Source of the DNA: Lucinisca nassula
Lineage: Eukaryota; Mollusca; Bivalvia; Lucinida; Lucinidae
Reading direction: 5' to 3'
Assembly: GCA_963580285.1 (NCBI GenBank)
Contig: OY757019.1
Location: 59,974,587 to 60,038,586 of the forward strand
Length of the DNA: 64,000 nt
The notes beneath the pieces are model-generated. The model ran no database searches, was not told where the DNA came from, and saw nothing but the letters and a program-made list of their open reading frames with translations. The position numbers were made by a program, and so were the translations under genes. Shown here piece after piece: positions 32,265 through 42,719 of this stretch; position 1 is the stretch's first letter; every line of letters begins with the position of its first letter.

Positions 32265-32925
32265 GGCAGTCGTCAGTTTCTGGCGAAAGAATGTGCATTG
32301 TACTGGTAAATTCTGACGGACAGTTGTTCTCGTTTTAAGTCGAACGCCTATCGACTTTACATATTTTAATACAGACCGTTTATTTACCATATACTCTGTT
32401 TTACTACTGATTTCAATATTCATTAGACTGTTTACGTATAAGCCTGCCCAGGAAAAGTGTGGATAGGTAAACTGACTGGCTCAAAAATGACCTAAAATAG
32501 TGTTGACTGGGCCCTAACAAACAAAACAAACAAATCTTTGTACTGCAGACTTGTCTCAAGGTCAGTTCACATGATTGACATTGACGTCCTGATAACTGAA
32601 AGTACAATGTACATGATTGGATGGCCGCACACTTGCTGCGTCATAATTGGCCTTATTATTTTTCTATCCTTGTCAGTTTGTGATATCATATTCTGAAGTT
32701 TTGTGATCGAAGGATGTAGCACCAGTATGACATCAGTTGGGGCTACACTGTTATTGTGTAGCACATCCACTCCAATATAATGAATATTGAAATCAGTGGT
32801 AAAACAGACTGTATGGTAAATAAACGGTCTGTATTAAAATGTGTAAAGTCGAAAGGCGTTCGACTAAAAGCGAGAACAACTGTCCGTCAGGATTTACCAG
32901 CGCCGCGCTGCACGTGCATTTCGTA
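32265..32925. repeat. Foldback pair, arms about 150 bp
   Basis: 32265-32425 (GAAAGAATGTGCAT ... GACGGACAGTTGTTCTCG ... GACCGTTTATTTACCAT ... ACTGATTTCAATATTCAT) is repeated in inverted orientation at 32780-32925, enclosing about 350 bp. It could be a foldback DNA element or two head-to-head SINE bodies. No coding content. Confidence 0.65.
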
Positions 32926-33002
32926 ATTGTTCTTGTTGTAAGTGATTTACACACCCTATACTCATTGTAAAGAGATTTCGTTTACCGCGTGCACCGTAAA
33001 GA

Positions 33003-33090
33003 AATTACTGTTTGTTTGTTTGATTTGAGGTTTAACGTCCCCGTCAATACTGTATAGGTCATTTTGGAGACGTTGTTTCCAATCATAAAG
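33003..33090 (-). repeat. SINE-like repeat, 3' end only
   Basis: GATTTGAGGTTTAACGTCCC and GGTCATTTTGGAGACGTTG mark the 3' terminal quarter of the family described at 540-1346. Confidence 0.7.
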
Positions 33091-33239
33091 GATGCCACCA
33101 TGTTCATCATCACCATTTGAAGAAGAAAAAAAGAATACAGTCATAAAATTATTAGCATTACTGACAACTGACAAGTATGAATTACTGATTAACACAAACG
33201 TCTATCGGTCATTGTTAATTTATTACTACTTGCCAGTCT

Positions 33240-33840
33240 CTTAAACTAAAGGCTGTATTGGACCTCCCTGTTCCGTTTTCCGCTGTTGGTCTTCAGAGGG
33301 CACCTCAAGAAGTTGGCTGAGCCCAGAGGATAATCTGGTTTCCGCATTCTCGATATTGTGTATGTCAAGAGGGTAAGCTAGGTTGTTGAATGGAGATGGG
33401 TCCTCCTGCTTCCGACAGTTGTTCTGGTTGCTGCCTGCAGAAGGTTCTTGGTTGCTGTGCCTGGCAGAAGTGACCGAGCTGCTGCTGGCAGAATTGCTAC
33501 GACTGCTGTTGCAGAGAAACTTCTGGGAACTGGTGTATGCTCAATGGATCTCCACACAATCACACTAAGCATCTCTTCCCACAATGTCGGGTGGATGTCA
33601 TAGATATACTCCCCGATGTAATCAATAAAAACCTCTTTCACCCGGTCGGTGTCCATCTTGCCGATGATGGCTGAGCTGAAGGATTCACTTAGTTTGGTAT
33701 GGAAGGCCTTAAGATGATGTAGGCTGTTGTGGTGCTGAGACCCAATTATTGTTCAATGTTATACCCAGGGTTTGTAAACTGTCCAGAGGGTGATATGAAG
33801 TCGTCTTCATCTATGGGGACGGGAGTTGTAGCTGTTGCTG
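33240..33840 (-). other. Possible coding remnant, unidentified
   Basis: The minus frame 33378-33656 has a non-repetitive, protein-like start (DRVKEVFIDYIGEYIYDIHP, TLWEEMLSVIV), and the frame is open upstream (KAFHTKLSESFSSAIIGKM). The C-terminal part is low-complexity Ala/Thr/Arg. I do not recognise the family. It could be a fragment of a transposon accessory protein or of a host exon. Confidence 0.3.
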
Positions 33841-34739
33841 TTGTATAGCAATAGCAGCATAGTAAGTATATGTTGCTAATTCATTTAGTTTTACAACAAC
33901 AAACACACGTACAAAATATCTTACTAGTAACTGCTATTCAAAATATAAAAATGCTCAGTAGAGTAATTATAATAATACTCGCAACATAAAAAAGGCTTGT
34001 ATGGCACAGTACATAAACATATATCATTGTGATAAAACGAAGGTACCCAGAAAAAAGACACAAGCAAAGTATAAATCCCATACATGCCGCCACATACAGG
34101 AATGCCAGAAAATAACTTTACAGATGCATATACATACCAATGAACTGCATGTTAAATGTAATGTTAATGTAACAATCGTAATATATAAACTTACAAGGGT
34201 CCTTTTCATCAAACATACTTGAAGGGGGCCAGGAAGGAGAAGTTGTCCAGCACCCACAGGTATTTGAGTGTCCAGGAGCACATTCACCAGACTTCTTCTT
34301 CTTTACCTTCTGGAAGCGGGATCTAAGGCTAGTATACCAGGGCCCAGGATTACAATACGTCATTAAATTCTAAGTATATACTAAAATTAAGTTTTTAGTT
34401 AGCTGTCCTATAAAGTGAACTTCAGAGAAATTCTTTCGGGTAAGTCATTACTCAACCCAAGCAAAAATAGGCACTTACCTTAACTTTTAAGATTTGACCC
34501 GGACACATGAATGCATATACTATAAACGATGTCAAACGTTTGGACTTTGATGTGCTTGAGAAGAAGACACAAAAGGAAACTTTTCAGGCGACAGAGAGAT
34601 GAAAACTGCCGAATCGGAACTACTGAACCGGTATCGCTTCTAATCTAATACCATCATGTTCACCGTTTATTTGATTCGGCCACGAGTACATTATCGCCGC
34701 TTCTGCAATTATATTCTATACAAGGGCTATCCTTGGAAG
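33841..34739. other. No gene seen
   Basis: AT-rich unassigned sequence. Open frames near 34001-34363 overlap each other on both strands and show no recognisable domain. Confidence 0.45.
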
Positions 34740-34939
34740 CAAAGAATACCCCACATACCTTAAAAGTATGAAGTGTACAGTTTTCTGGGCCAGACTAGCC
34801 AGTTTCGACCAATTAAGACCTCATCAGTGACCCTCAAATATTGACTGTAAAAGGTCTACCGTACATGCATACAATGCTCTTATTTTTTTTTCCAATCCTC
34901 AGGGATTGCATTTACAACTGCTTTTCACGGTTCCTTAAT
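34740..34939 (-). mobile_element. Hammerhead-bearing repeat segment
   Basis: Minus strand contains the hammerhead at 34787-34833, flanked by CTGTAAAAGGTC (complement of GACCTTTTACAG at 9349) and by CCAATCCTCAGGGA (complement of 9304-9315). It therefore belongs to the same mosaic family as the debris at 9300-9360. It may be a Penelope-type long-terminal segment or a single retrozyme unit. The insertion borders are unclear. Confidence 0.5.
34787..34833 (-). ncRNA. Type I hammerhead ribozyme (canonical GUC)
   Basis: Minus strand: stem I GGGTCA/TGGCCC (one G-U pair), core CTGATGA, stem II GGTC/GGTC with two G-U pairs and loop TTAATT, GAAA, stem III ACT/AGT with loop GGCT, cleavage triplet GTC at 34795-34793, then stem I. 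Cleavage is predicted between 34793 and 34792. All conserved core bases are present. Differences in stems II and III show it is a separate lineage from the 383-bp repeat ribozyme. Confidence 0.88.
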
Positions 34940-34948
34940 TTGATATCC

Positions 34949-35182
34949 ACGGGCCTCCGTGGCCTAGTGGATAAGAGCGCTGACTCTTAGTCATTAGGTC
35001 TCTCACCGCCGTAGGTTCGAGCCTCGCTCGGGCCACGTGTGAGACGCCAGGTTCTGCAACGGAAGGTCAGGTGGTTTTTCTCCGGGTACTCCGGTTTTCG
35101 CCCACCTCTGATTAACGATCGGCTCGATATGAGTGAAACAATCTTGAAAGGGCCGTAAATCCCAAACCAAAAAAAAAAAAAA
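34949..35182 (+). mobile_element. tRNA-derived SINE with target-site duplication
   Basis: Head with box A (TGGCCTAGTGGATAAGAGCG) and box B (GGTTCGAGCC). The body contains CGGAAGGTCAGGTGG, TCCGGGTACTCCGG, TTTTCGCCCACCTCTGATTA and AATCTTGAAAGGGCCGTAAA. It ends in an A run of about 14. TTGATATCC flanks both sides (34940-34948 and 35183-35191), a 9-bp duplication that proves insertion by target-primed reverse transcription. An older copy lies at 11535. Confidence 0.88.
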
Positions 35183-35207
35183 TTGATATCCTTCAGATAC
35201 CTGTTAA

Positions 35208-36045
35208 ATGTTTAGATTCGGTACTATGTTTTTTAGACAAATTGTGGGTATTCCGATGGGTACGAATTGCACACCTCTTGTGGCTGAACTGTTGTTATGA
35301 AAGAGACTTCATGTTGTCGCTTTCCATTCATAACCAATCTGAAATTATTGAAGCTTTTAGTTCTACTTCTAGATATTCAGATGATTATTTAAATATTGAC
35401 AATACTTACTTTGATGGTTTGATCAGTCAGATTTATCCCCTAGAACTTCAGCTAAACAAAGCAAATTCCTCTGATACCGAGGCTCCCTTTTTGGATTTAC
35501 ATTTATCTATTGTAGATGTATTTGTTTCTTGCAAAATTTGTGATGAACGTGATGATTTTGATTTCGAGATTGTAAATTTTCCTTTTTTGGACGGTGATGT
35601 TCGTCGTGCGACATCCTACGGGGTTTATATTTCGCAGTTAATTCGATTCGCTAGATTGTCTACTCACGTATCCGACTTCAACACTCGTAATAAATTATTA
35701 ACCGCTAAACTTCTTAAACAGGGCTATCAGTATCATAAACTACGTAAAGCCTTTTCTAAGTTTTATAGACGTCATTCTGATTTGGTTTCAAAATACAATT
35801 TTGGACTTATAACACTTCTGCTACAAGGCCTATCGGAACCCGAATTCTATGGTGACTTAGTATATACATTTATAAAAATACATGCCTGTAATGATTTTGG
35901 TACCCAATGTCGTAAAACCGTTCGTCGATATATAACGATTGGGTACAACATCAATATTATAAAACAGACTGCATGCATGGTGGTTAACCCAATCACGGTT
36001 GGCAACTTTGTTGCACACCGGTGGGTCGGGCTTAAGATTATATGA
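35208..36045 (+). pseudogene. Penelope-like RT, C-terminal half
   Basis: Plus strand, starting inside motif B (IRFGTMFFRQIVGIPMGTNC). A small deletion then shifts frame into 35242-36045: YERDFMLSLSIHNQSEIIEA, motif C RYSDDYLNIDN (both Asp kept; usual form RYLDD), LELQLNKANSSDTEAPFLDL, SYGVYISQLIRFAR, YRRHSDLVSKYNFGL and the C-terminal VVNPITVGNF. It corresponds to the C-terminal half of the protein at 26160-29215, including a segment missing from that copy (FVSCKICDERDDFDFEIVNF). The 5' part is truncated. Confidence 0.85.
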
Positions 36046-36628
36046 CGGTTCCAGCGTAAAACATAATTGGAATTTTATTTTATTTTCGTATTCTTTATGT
36101 TGGTTGGCGCCTGATGCTCCGTCTTTGGTCGGGCCCCTCGGAGTCTAACTGTGGTTTTCTTTTGCTCCAGCAATTCTGTTGTTGTATGCTGTCGAGTCCT
36201 CAACCTTGTTTCATCTCAGTAGTTTTTTTTTATTTGTATGTTCTCGGGGATGTTACACAGATGAGTTAGGAAGCCTTCACGTGGACTAAACAAGATTAGT
36301 TCATACCGCGACAGAGGTAAGGGCGAGGATAATGGCCATGTAAAAATCGATTAATGCCCCACAGTGGAATTCTTTGTACTGACCGTTCCAAGGCGGTTCT
36401 TCTGTGGCGGTTTATTTATGTTGTTGTTTGCTACTTCTTATTGTGTGTATCACATGTCTTTTTGTTTTGGATGGCCATTTGGCCATTTTGTGGGAAAGTA
36501 ACCGTCCTTATGGCCATCCTTTGTTTAGGTTTCCATTATGGTCTGGTCGCTTCATGTTTGTGTTTCTTTCCCTTTGGTGTCTTTGATGGGTAGAGTAAGT
36601 TAATTGTGTCGATTCCTGATCTTTGTTT
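36046..36628 (+). repeat. Penelope-like 3' tail, interrupted by mariner
   Basis: Conserved tail in plus orientation (TGTTGGTTGGCGCCTGATGC, AAGGCGGTTCTTCTGTGGCG, GGTGTCTTTGATGGGTAGAG). It stops at CTGATCTTTGTTT/TA and resumes after the mariner as TA/CTTCTACTTTG at 37956-37968, exactly completing the tail end seen at 38984. Confidence 0.85.
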
Positions 36629-36630
36629 TA

Positions 36631-37955
36631 CGAGGACTGTTCAAATATGAATGCAACTAAGCACATAAAAATGATTCCTTGATAGATTTCGATGCAAAAT
36701 TTATTTTGTTCCCTCAAAGTATTCCCCTTTAACAGATATACAAACTATCAGTCTTCTGATCCAATCATTGAATGCATTTTGGTAGTCTTTTCGAGGTATA
36801 CTATGAAGGCACTGGAATATTGCAGAACCGAGGTACAAATTTTCGACCAGAAAGGTATTTTCATCCGCGGGAACAAAAAAAAAGGTCACACGGGGCAAGC
36901 TCAGGGGAATACGGGGGTGAGGCAGTTCAACAACCTTTTCTGCTTCAGATAGTCTTGCACAATGAACTCCTTGTGCGATGACGCATTGTCATTTAGCAAT
37001 CTGACATTGGCCAAACCAGTTGCGGGTCTTCGTTCTTTGAAACATTTCTTCATTTTTCGAAGAACTTTATTCTTGTAAAACTTCGCATTTACAGATTTGC
37101 CTTTAGCACATCAACCTGAATAGCAGGGCCCTGATTTGAAAAGAATATGTCATACATTACCTTCTTGACGCTCATGGTCCGCTTTGCAATGCATGGTCTT
37201 TTGCAATACTTTGTTGCCCATATTTCGTTCTGAATCTTTCGTTTTGGCTCAAAAAGTGAACCACTGTCTCGTCACCTGTGACGACATTAGCGAAAGACCG
37301 TGCATTGTAATTTGGAAACTTTTTGGCAACTTATTGGCGCACTGAACGCGTGTCTTTTTCTGCTCATCTGTCAAAAGATGGGGAATCCATCTAGCACAGA
37401 TCTTTCTCATTTTCAAATCCCGTTTCAGAATTGTATGAGCTGCTCCTAATGAGATGCCAACCATACAAGCTATTTGCCTAGTGATGTATCGTGCATCGGT
37501 AGCAACTATTTCTTTCACTCTAGCAACCATCTTGGCAGATGTTGCTCTTTTCGGCCGACGATCATGTGGTGCATCTTCTGTTGAGCCTAGCCCACAGCTG
37601 AATTGCTTACACCAACGAAAAACCGTCGGAAAAGACATTTCATTATGCCCATAAACAGAACATATTTCATCAAAAAATGTCTTTGCACCGTATACCAAGA
37701 ATACAACGATTCTTAATATAGGACCGTATTTCAACGGCGTACTCTGACCTTCTTCCAACCATGTTTTGTGTTAGTTTACAAGAGAAGACAGTGTTTATCG
37801 GACGATAAACATGGCTAAAGTGTACGGATTTTAACAGGTTTGGTATCAATGTATAGGTAAAATGTATTTCTACGCTGTGATATTTATTTCCTGGTGATTT
37901 TCGCATTAGTGCATGAGAAAACGTTTTACTTGCATTCATATTTGAACATTCCTCG
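36631..37955 (-). mobile_element. Complete but decayed mariner element
   Basis: About 1,325 bp. Terminal inverted repeats are CGAGGACTGTTCAAATATGA (36631) and the complement of TCATATTTGAACATTCCTCG (ending 37955). A TA lies directly outside each end, the mariner target duplication. The repeats differ at one base over about 25. The transposase is on the minus strand. Confidence 0.92.
36700..37758 (-). pseudogene. mariner transposase, frameshifted
   Basis: N-terminal part open (37249-37758): FFDEICSVYGHNEMSFPTVF and WCKQFSCGLGSTEDAPHDRR are typical of the mariner helix-turn-helix region. First catalytic block VTGDETVVHFL (near 37275) is in a neighbouring frame. The second is LLNDNASSHKEFIVQDYLKQ (near 36985). 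The third is PHP...PCDLFFVP (near 36890), corresponding to the usual YSPDLAPCDFFLFP. Spacing of D2 to D3 is about 32-34 codons, as in DD34D mariners. At least three frameshifts make it inactive. Confidence 0.88.
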
Positions 37956-37968
37956 TACTTCTACTTTG

Positions 37969-38302
37969 AATTAGACCGATGTTCGTACCTCGTTGTATAA
38001 CTATTGCTTGTTTGATATCTATGGACTTTTTCGGCATGGCTGTTTTGTGGGTTTTTGTTATACCCGCATTCTACTTGAAGGATTTACCTTCAGTTCTTCC
38101 GTATACTGTTCACTTAATGACCGGTATGAATATCGCTTTAGTTTTGACGGTATCGCCCCTTTACACACACATGAGTATCACAAATAAATTTTAAATTACA
38201 ATATCTCCCCTTAGGTTACATTCTGCTTCTTCTGTACGGATTCCCTATTCTATTAATAATTTTTGAGCTATGTTGCTGTGGGTATAAGTCAGACATATAA
38301 AT
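37969..38302. other. No clear feature; upstream of Penelope-like fragment
   Basis: AT-rich stretch between a completed Penelope-like tail and the N-terminal fragment below. Possibly the 5' region of a second, tandem Penelope-like copy. Short overlapping open frames are not convincing. Confidence 0.35.
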
Positions 38303-38647
38303 TTGTTTTTGCTGCTTCCGTTAATTTCAGTGGAGCAGGCAATACTCGTACCAATTTATTTAAAAATAATCTTAGAGTTAGATAATCACCTATCAAGTCA
38401 CCCATTCTTCGAAATTATACCGATCCTTTCAAAAGAAGGGGAATATATCCTAGTATTTCTAAGTGCAATGCTAAGAGGTGCAGGTGCTGTCTGCGGTTCT
38501 TCATCTGTAAACGGTAGGCGCTTTTCTGTAGTTAACATGTCCAATTTGACATGCAAGACTACTAATTTGATATGGGTGATAACTGGACCAACTGCAAATT
38601 GTAAACTCCAGTACCAGCCGGGGACATATATCGCAGAAACCCTCTAG
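38303..38647 (+). pseudogene. Penelope-like N-terminus: zinc-binding and GIY-YIG entry
   Basis: Plus-strand blocks in two frames: GAGNTRTNLFKNNL and KCNAKRCRCC (a Cys-rich cluster near 38465-38495), then SVNGRRFSVVNMSNLTCKTT and NLIWVIT...CKLQYQ (about 38505-38615). The latter aligns with LIYLIT..NCNIQYVGQ of the copy at 29215. It is the part expected just before and at the start of the N-terminal GIY-YIG nuclease. The frame is disturbed within the nuclease and the fragment ends near 38650. Confidence 0.65.
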
Positions 38648-38983
38648 AAATACTTTTTAATTAGCCATCGATTTGAAAGGATAAAATACCTCTATATCAA
38701 AGAATAATATTTTCCTGCTGCGATTCAGGGTGTTGTCGCATCTTAAAGTTGGGACAAGTTGTTGAAATTAAGGGAGATAACTCAGTACCCAATAAATAGC
38801 AATTATAGCAAAAGTCATAACAATAGTAAACCAATTGTGTCTTTTGGGTAGAAAAAGATGAATGTTGTTATAAAATGTTGCTGAAAGGTTGTGAACATAT
38901 TTTTTATTAGTTTGATAAAGAAATAAATGGAGCAATGCACCAAAAACATAGCTTTTTGACAATACATACATTTTACTATATAA

Positions 38984-39466
38984 AAAGTAGAAGTAAAACA
39001 AAGATCAGGAATCGATACAATTAACTTACTCCACCCATCAAAGACACCAAAGGGAAAGAAACACAAACATTAAGCGATTAGACCATAATGGTAACCTTTA
39101 CTTTCCCACAAAATGGCCATATGGCCATCCAAAATAAAAAGACACAAGTGATACACACAGTAAGTAACAAACAGCAATATAAATAAACCGCTACAGAAGA
39201 ACCGCCTTGGAACGGTCAGTGGAAAAATTTCCACTGGGGGGCTTAAATCGATTTTACGTGGCCACAATCCTCGCCCTTACTTCCGTCGCGATTTAGACAA
39301 ATAATTTGTTCAGTCCGCATGAAGGCCTCCTTACTCATCAGTGCAACATCTCCGTGAACACAAATAATCAAAGAACCAACGGTGAGGACTCGACAGCAAG
39401 AAACCACTGAAATGCTGGAGCAAAAGAAAACCAACAGTTAGACTCCGATGGGCCCGACCAGAGACA
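38984..39466 (-). repeat. Penelope-like 3' tail, solo copy
   Basis: Conserved tail without RT. The outer end AAGTAGAAGTAAAACAAAGA is intact at 38984; the inner end stops at GATGGGCCCGACCAGAGACA. A gap around 39095 removes the GGATGGCCATAAGGAC-type block. Confidence 0.8.
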
Positions 39467-39819
39467 ATCCTACTTTTCCCTGAAAAAAGTGTCATTATCA
39501 TGATAAAACAGATTTGAAGGACAGAAACTACATTAAGCATTACAGCTTATATAATAAAACGCATAAAAAATAAATGAAATGTCTGGTATAAAGAGATATT
39601 CATATCAGTTTGTTTAACAGAACACATAAATTCGGACATGAAATCAACATCTACAGATTGAGAACTGCTAGTAATTCGCAAATGCGTATGCTCTTACCCT
39701 AAAAAGTTCTATGTCTAAAACAGAGGTTTAATTGTTGGACTGCTTTAGTTTGTGCCATATTATTTCATAAAATGATGGCACACAAGCCTCCTTACCTCCC
39801 CAAGGTAAAATCCCTTAAA
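39467..39819. other. No feature seen
   Basis: Unassigned sequence between two Penelope-like tails. Confidence 0.4.
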
Positions 39820-40567
39820 GTGAAGGAATCAATACAATTAACCCACACCTCCAATCAAAGACACCAAAGGGAAAGAAACACAAACATGAAATAACCAAAA
39901 CCTAATTGGAACACTAATAGCGGAAATCCAAAAGGACAGTCACTTTCCCACAAAATGGCCAATTGGCTATCCAAAACAAAGAATATCAGCAATACATACA
40001 CTCAAAGACAAACCAAAAGACCAATACACAGCGACAGAAGAACCGCCTTGGAACGGTCAGTGAAACAATTCCACTGGTGGGCTTAAATCGATTTTAGGTG
40101 GCCGCAATCCTCGCCCCTACTTTCGTCGAGATTCAGACAAATAATTTGTTCAGTCCGCATGAAGGCCTCCTAACTCATCAGTGCAACATCTCCGAAAAAT
40201 CAAACAACCACAGAGATGAAAGAACGGTGAAGTCTCGACAGCAAGAAACCACTGAAATGCTGCAGCAACAGTTAAACCAACAGTTAGACTCCGATGGGCC
40301 CAACCAGAGACAGAGCATCAGGCATCAACCAATATTACATATAATTAGGTTTTCTCTAATTCTCAGTAAGCCTTTACGCTGGAACCGTCATAGAATCTGA
40401 GGCCTGACCCACCGGCGTGCAATTAAAGAGGGAAGCAAAGCTGTCACTCGTGACTGGGTTACTACCATGCATGCAGTCTGTCGTATAACATTTGTTTTGT
40501 ACCTTATCATTTTATATCGAAGAATGATTTTACAAAATTGGGTGCTGAAGTCATTTCAATTATATAT
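39820..40567 (-). pseudogene. Penelope-like tail plus last RT residues
   Basis: Tail of a more diverged subtype (CCAATTGGCTATCCAAAACA, CACCTCCAATCAAAG), preceded on the minus strand by the protein C terminus, NDFSTQFCKIILRYK..VIRQTACMVV (40567-40435). 5'-truncated. There is a stop after VRPQIL. Confidence 0.75.
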
Positions 40568-41127
40568 TTTCATTCAGAACGTCTCTAAGTTTTTCATCAC
40601 TGTTTGTTTGACATCTGATACATCTCGTCCTGTCCATACTTTTGCGCCTCTTTTTATTTGGCAACAGTTTCAACGGACTACCAAAGGTGGTGGAAGAGCA
40701 TACCATTACTTAATGCTTTGTAGTTTCACATATGCAGTAAATTACTAACACTTAAGGTCAGGCTAGTGATTCTGGGCGGGCTACGACTCGTTATGATAAC
40801 AATCAACAATGAGACAGATACATTCGTTCAAAATTTGATTTGACTTTTCGGTAAAACATCCTACATTCAATCATGTATTGACTCGTTTGTATAATGAACA
40901 ATCTTAAGAAAAAGAAAAAGAAAGAAATCCGATAGAGGAGACAAAGGACAGAAAAAAACACGCCCACAATATAGGCCAGTAATATTTGGTTCAAGTACTA
41001 AACTAGACAAGAAGACTAACATAAGGGGTGCCTACAAAGTACAGTATTTGCATGTCGTATTACAGTCTAGTGTGACAAGACGACAAACTACATTGGGTAT
41101 TTATAATATAATGCGTTTCCTAGGCTA
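40568..41127. other. No gene seen
   Basis: Unassigned AT-rich sequence. The open frame 40467-40748 is a shadow of the Penelope-like minus frame at its start and is otherwise unrecognised. Confidence 0.45.
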
Positions 41128-41810
41128 GCATGCATGGTAGTTAACCCAATCACGGTTGGCAACTTTGCTTCCCTCTTTAGTTGCACGCCGGTGGGTCAGG
41201 CCTCAGATTCTATGACGGTTCTAGCGTAAAGGCTTATGTTGGTTGGTACCTGATGCTCTGTCTCTGGTCGGGCCCATCGGAGTCTAACTGTTGGTTTTCT
41301 TTTGCTCCAACATTTCAGTGGTTTCTTGCTGTCGAGTCCTCACCGTTGTTTCATCTCTGTGGTTGTTTGATTTTTTGTGTTCACGGAGATGTTGCACTGA
41401 TGAGTTAGGAGGCCTTCATTCGGACTGCACAACTAATTCGTCTTAATCGCGACGGAAGTAAGGGCGAGGATTGTGGTCACGTAAAATCGATTTAAGCCCC
41501 CCCCCCCCCCCCCCCCGGTGGAGTTCGTTTCCGCTGACCGTTCCAAGGCGGTTCTTCTGTCGCGGTTTATTTTTGTTATTGTTTGTCTTTGGGTGTTTGT
41601 GTCGCTTATATCATTTTATTTTGGATAGTCTATTGGCCTATTTATGAGAAAGTAACTGTCCTTTTGGCTTTCCGTTATTGATGTTTCCATTAGGGTATGT
41701 TGTTTCATGTTTGTGTTCCTTTCCCTTTGGTGTCTCTGATGGGAGCTGTGGGTTAAATGTATCGATTCCTGATCGTTGCCTCCACTTCTGTTTTGCAGAA
41801 ACTACTACCT
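41128..41810 (+). repeat. Penelope-like 3' tail with last codons
   Basis: Starts GCATGCATGGTAGTTAACCC (coding ACMVVNPITVGNFASL) and runs through the full tail to ATCGATTCCTGATCGTTGCC. The GATTTAAGCC site carries a run of about 18 C at 41499-41516, the mirror of the G run at 31998. Confidence 0.8.
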
Positions 41811-42648
41811 TGCTTCAGCAGATTACATAACTTTGATGTTGGAATATACGCCGACACCTATTCCAACGTGCACATCTATAATTGGTCTTCATGTTTTTCA
41901 GTTTGTAGCGTAGTATTAATGACATAGCCTAGATTTAATCGATACTTTCAATTTCTGGGCCGTAACGGCACTACATTATATCGAGTTATAGCGCTGCATT
42001 TATGACATTTCTAATACACTGTTTATTTACCGAGATGTTTATTTCGTCCACATGTGACATTTAAATATCAAGCTCCCACGACACTGTAACCAGTAAGGCT
42101 TTTATTCAATTTCTATACGAATTAAACCTTCAAAAACACAATAATGAATCATGAAATAATGGGATTATGCTTACTAAATTTCATTTTTTAAAAGAATTAC
42201 TCAACGTATTCGCACCATTTTCTACTGTCAATTACAGATATATAGACCCTTTATGCGACATAAAAATCATTTAAATCCAATGGTTGGGTCCACTAAGAAA
42301 AAAACAGTGCATATTTTTTAACCATTCTGAGGGTTCATTTTCAGACATTATTTCAAAGAATATGGTTTGATATTAAATGGCATAAACTGCAGTTAACATT
42401 GGCTCAGTGTATTCCAAATTACGGAACATGAACAGATTTTATAGGATTTCCTGAAGTTTTGAAAAAAAAGCGTTGTAATGTTTTGAACATTTTTTTACAT
42501 ATTTAGGGTGGTTAGCAAATAGGTCCGTTTGGAAGAACTTGTCCCCACTTACAAATGTGACAACACCCTGAATACCAAAGTTTAGACTTTGATCTATCCG
42601 TTTCAGGTAAGTTTATCCTTTCGGGGCAAAGTAATCGCACATTAAAAA
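41811..42648. other. No gene seen
   Basis: AT-rich unassigned sequence. Confidence 0.5.
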
Positions 42649-42719
42649 CAAGAGGGCCAAAATGGCCCTATATCGCTCTCCTGTGTACCTGAAAATCATT
42701 AATGATGTTTTAAGAATGC

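Noticed and set aside
35284..35302. TGA in the plus-strand Penelope-like copy as a further selenocysteine codon
   Set aside because: It lies at a small deletion that shifts the frame into YERDFM, so it is not a recoded Cys position.
37979..38194. Short hydrophobic protein upstream of the Penelope-like N-terminal fragment
   Set aside because: Two overlapping frames of similar length, no conserved motif, and no support from other copies.
38815..39066. Hydrophobic minus-strand frame in the Penelope-like tail
   Set aside because: The tail is non-coding in all copies, and similar frames in other tails are interrupted.
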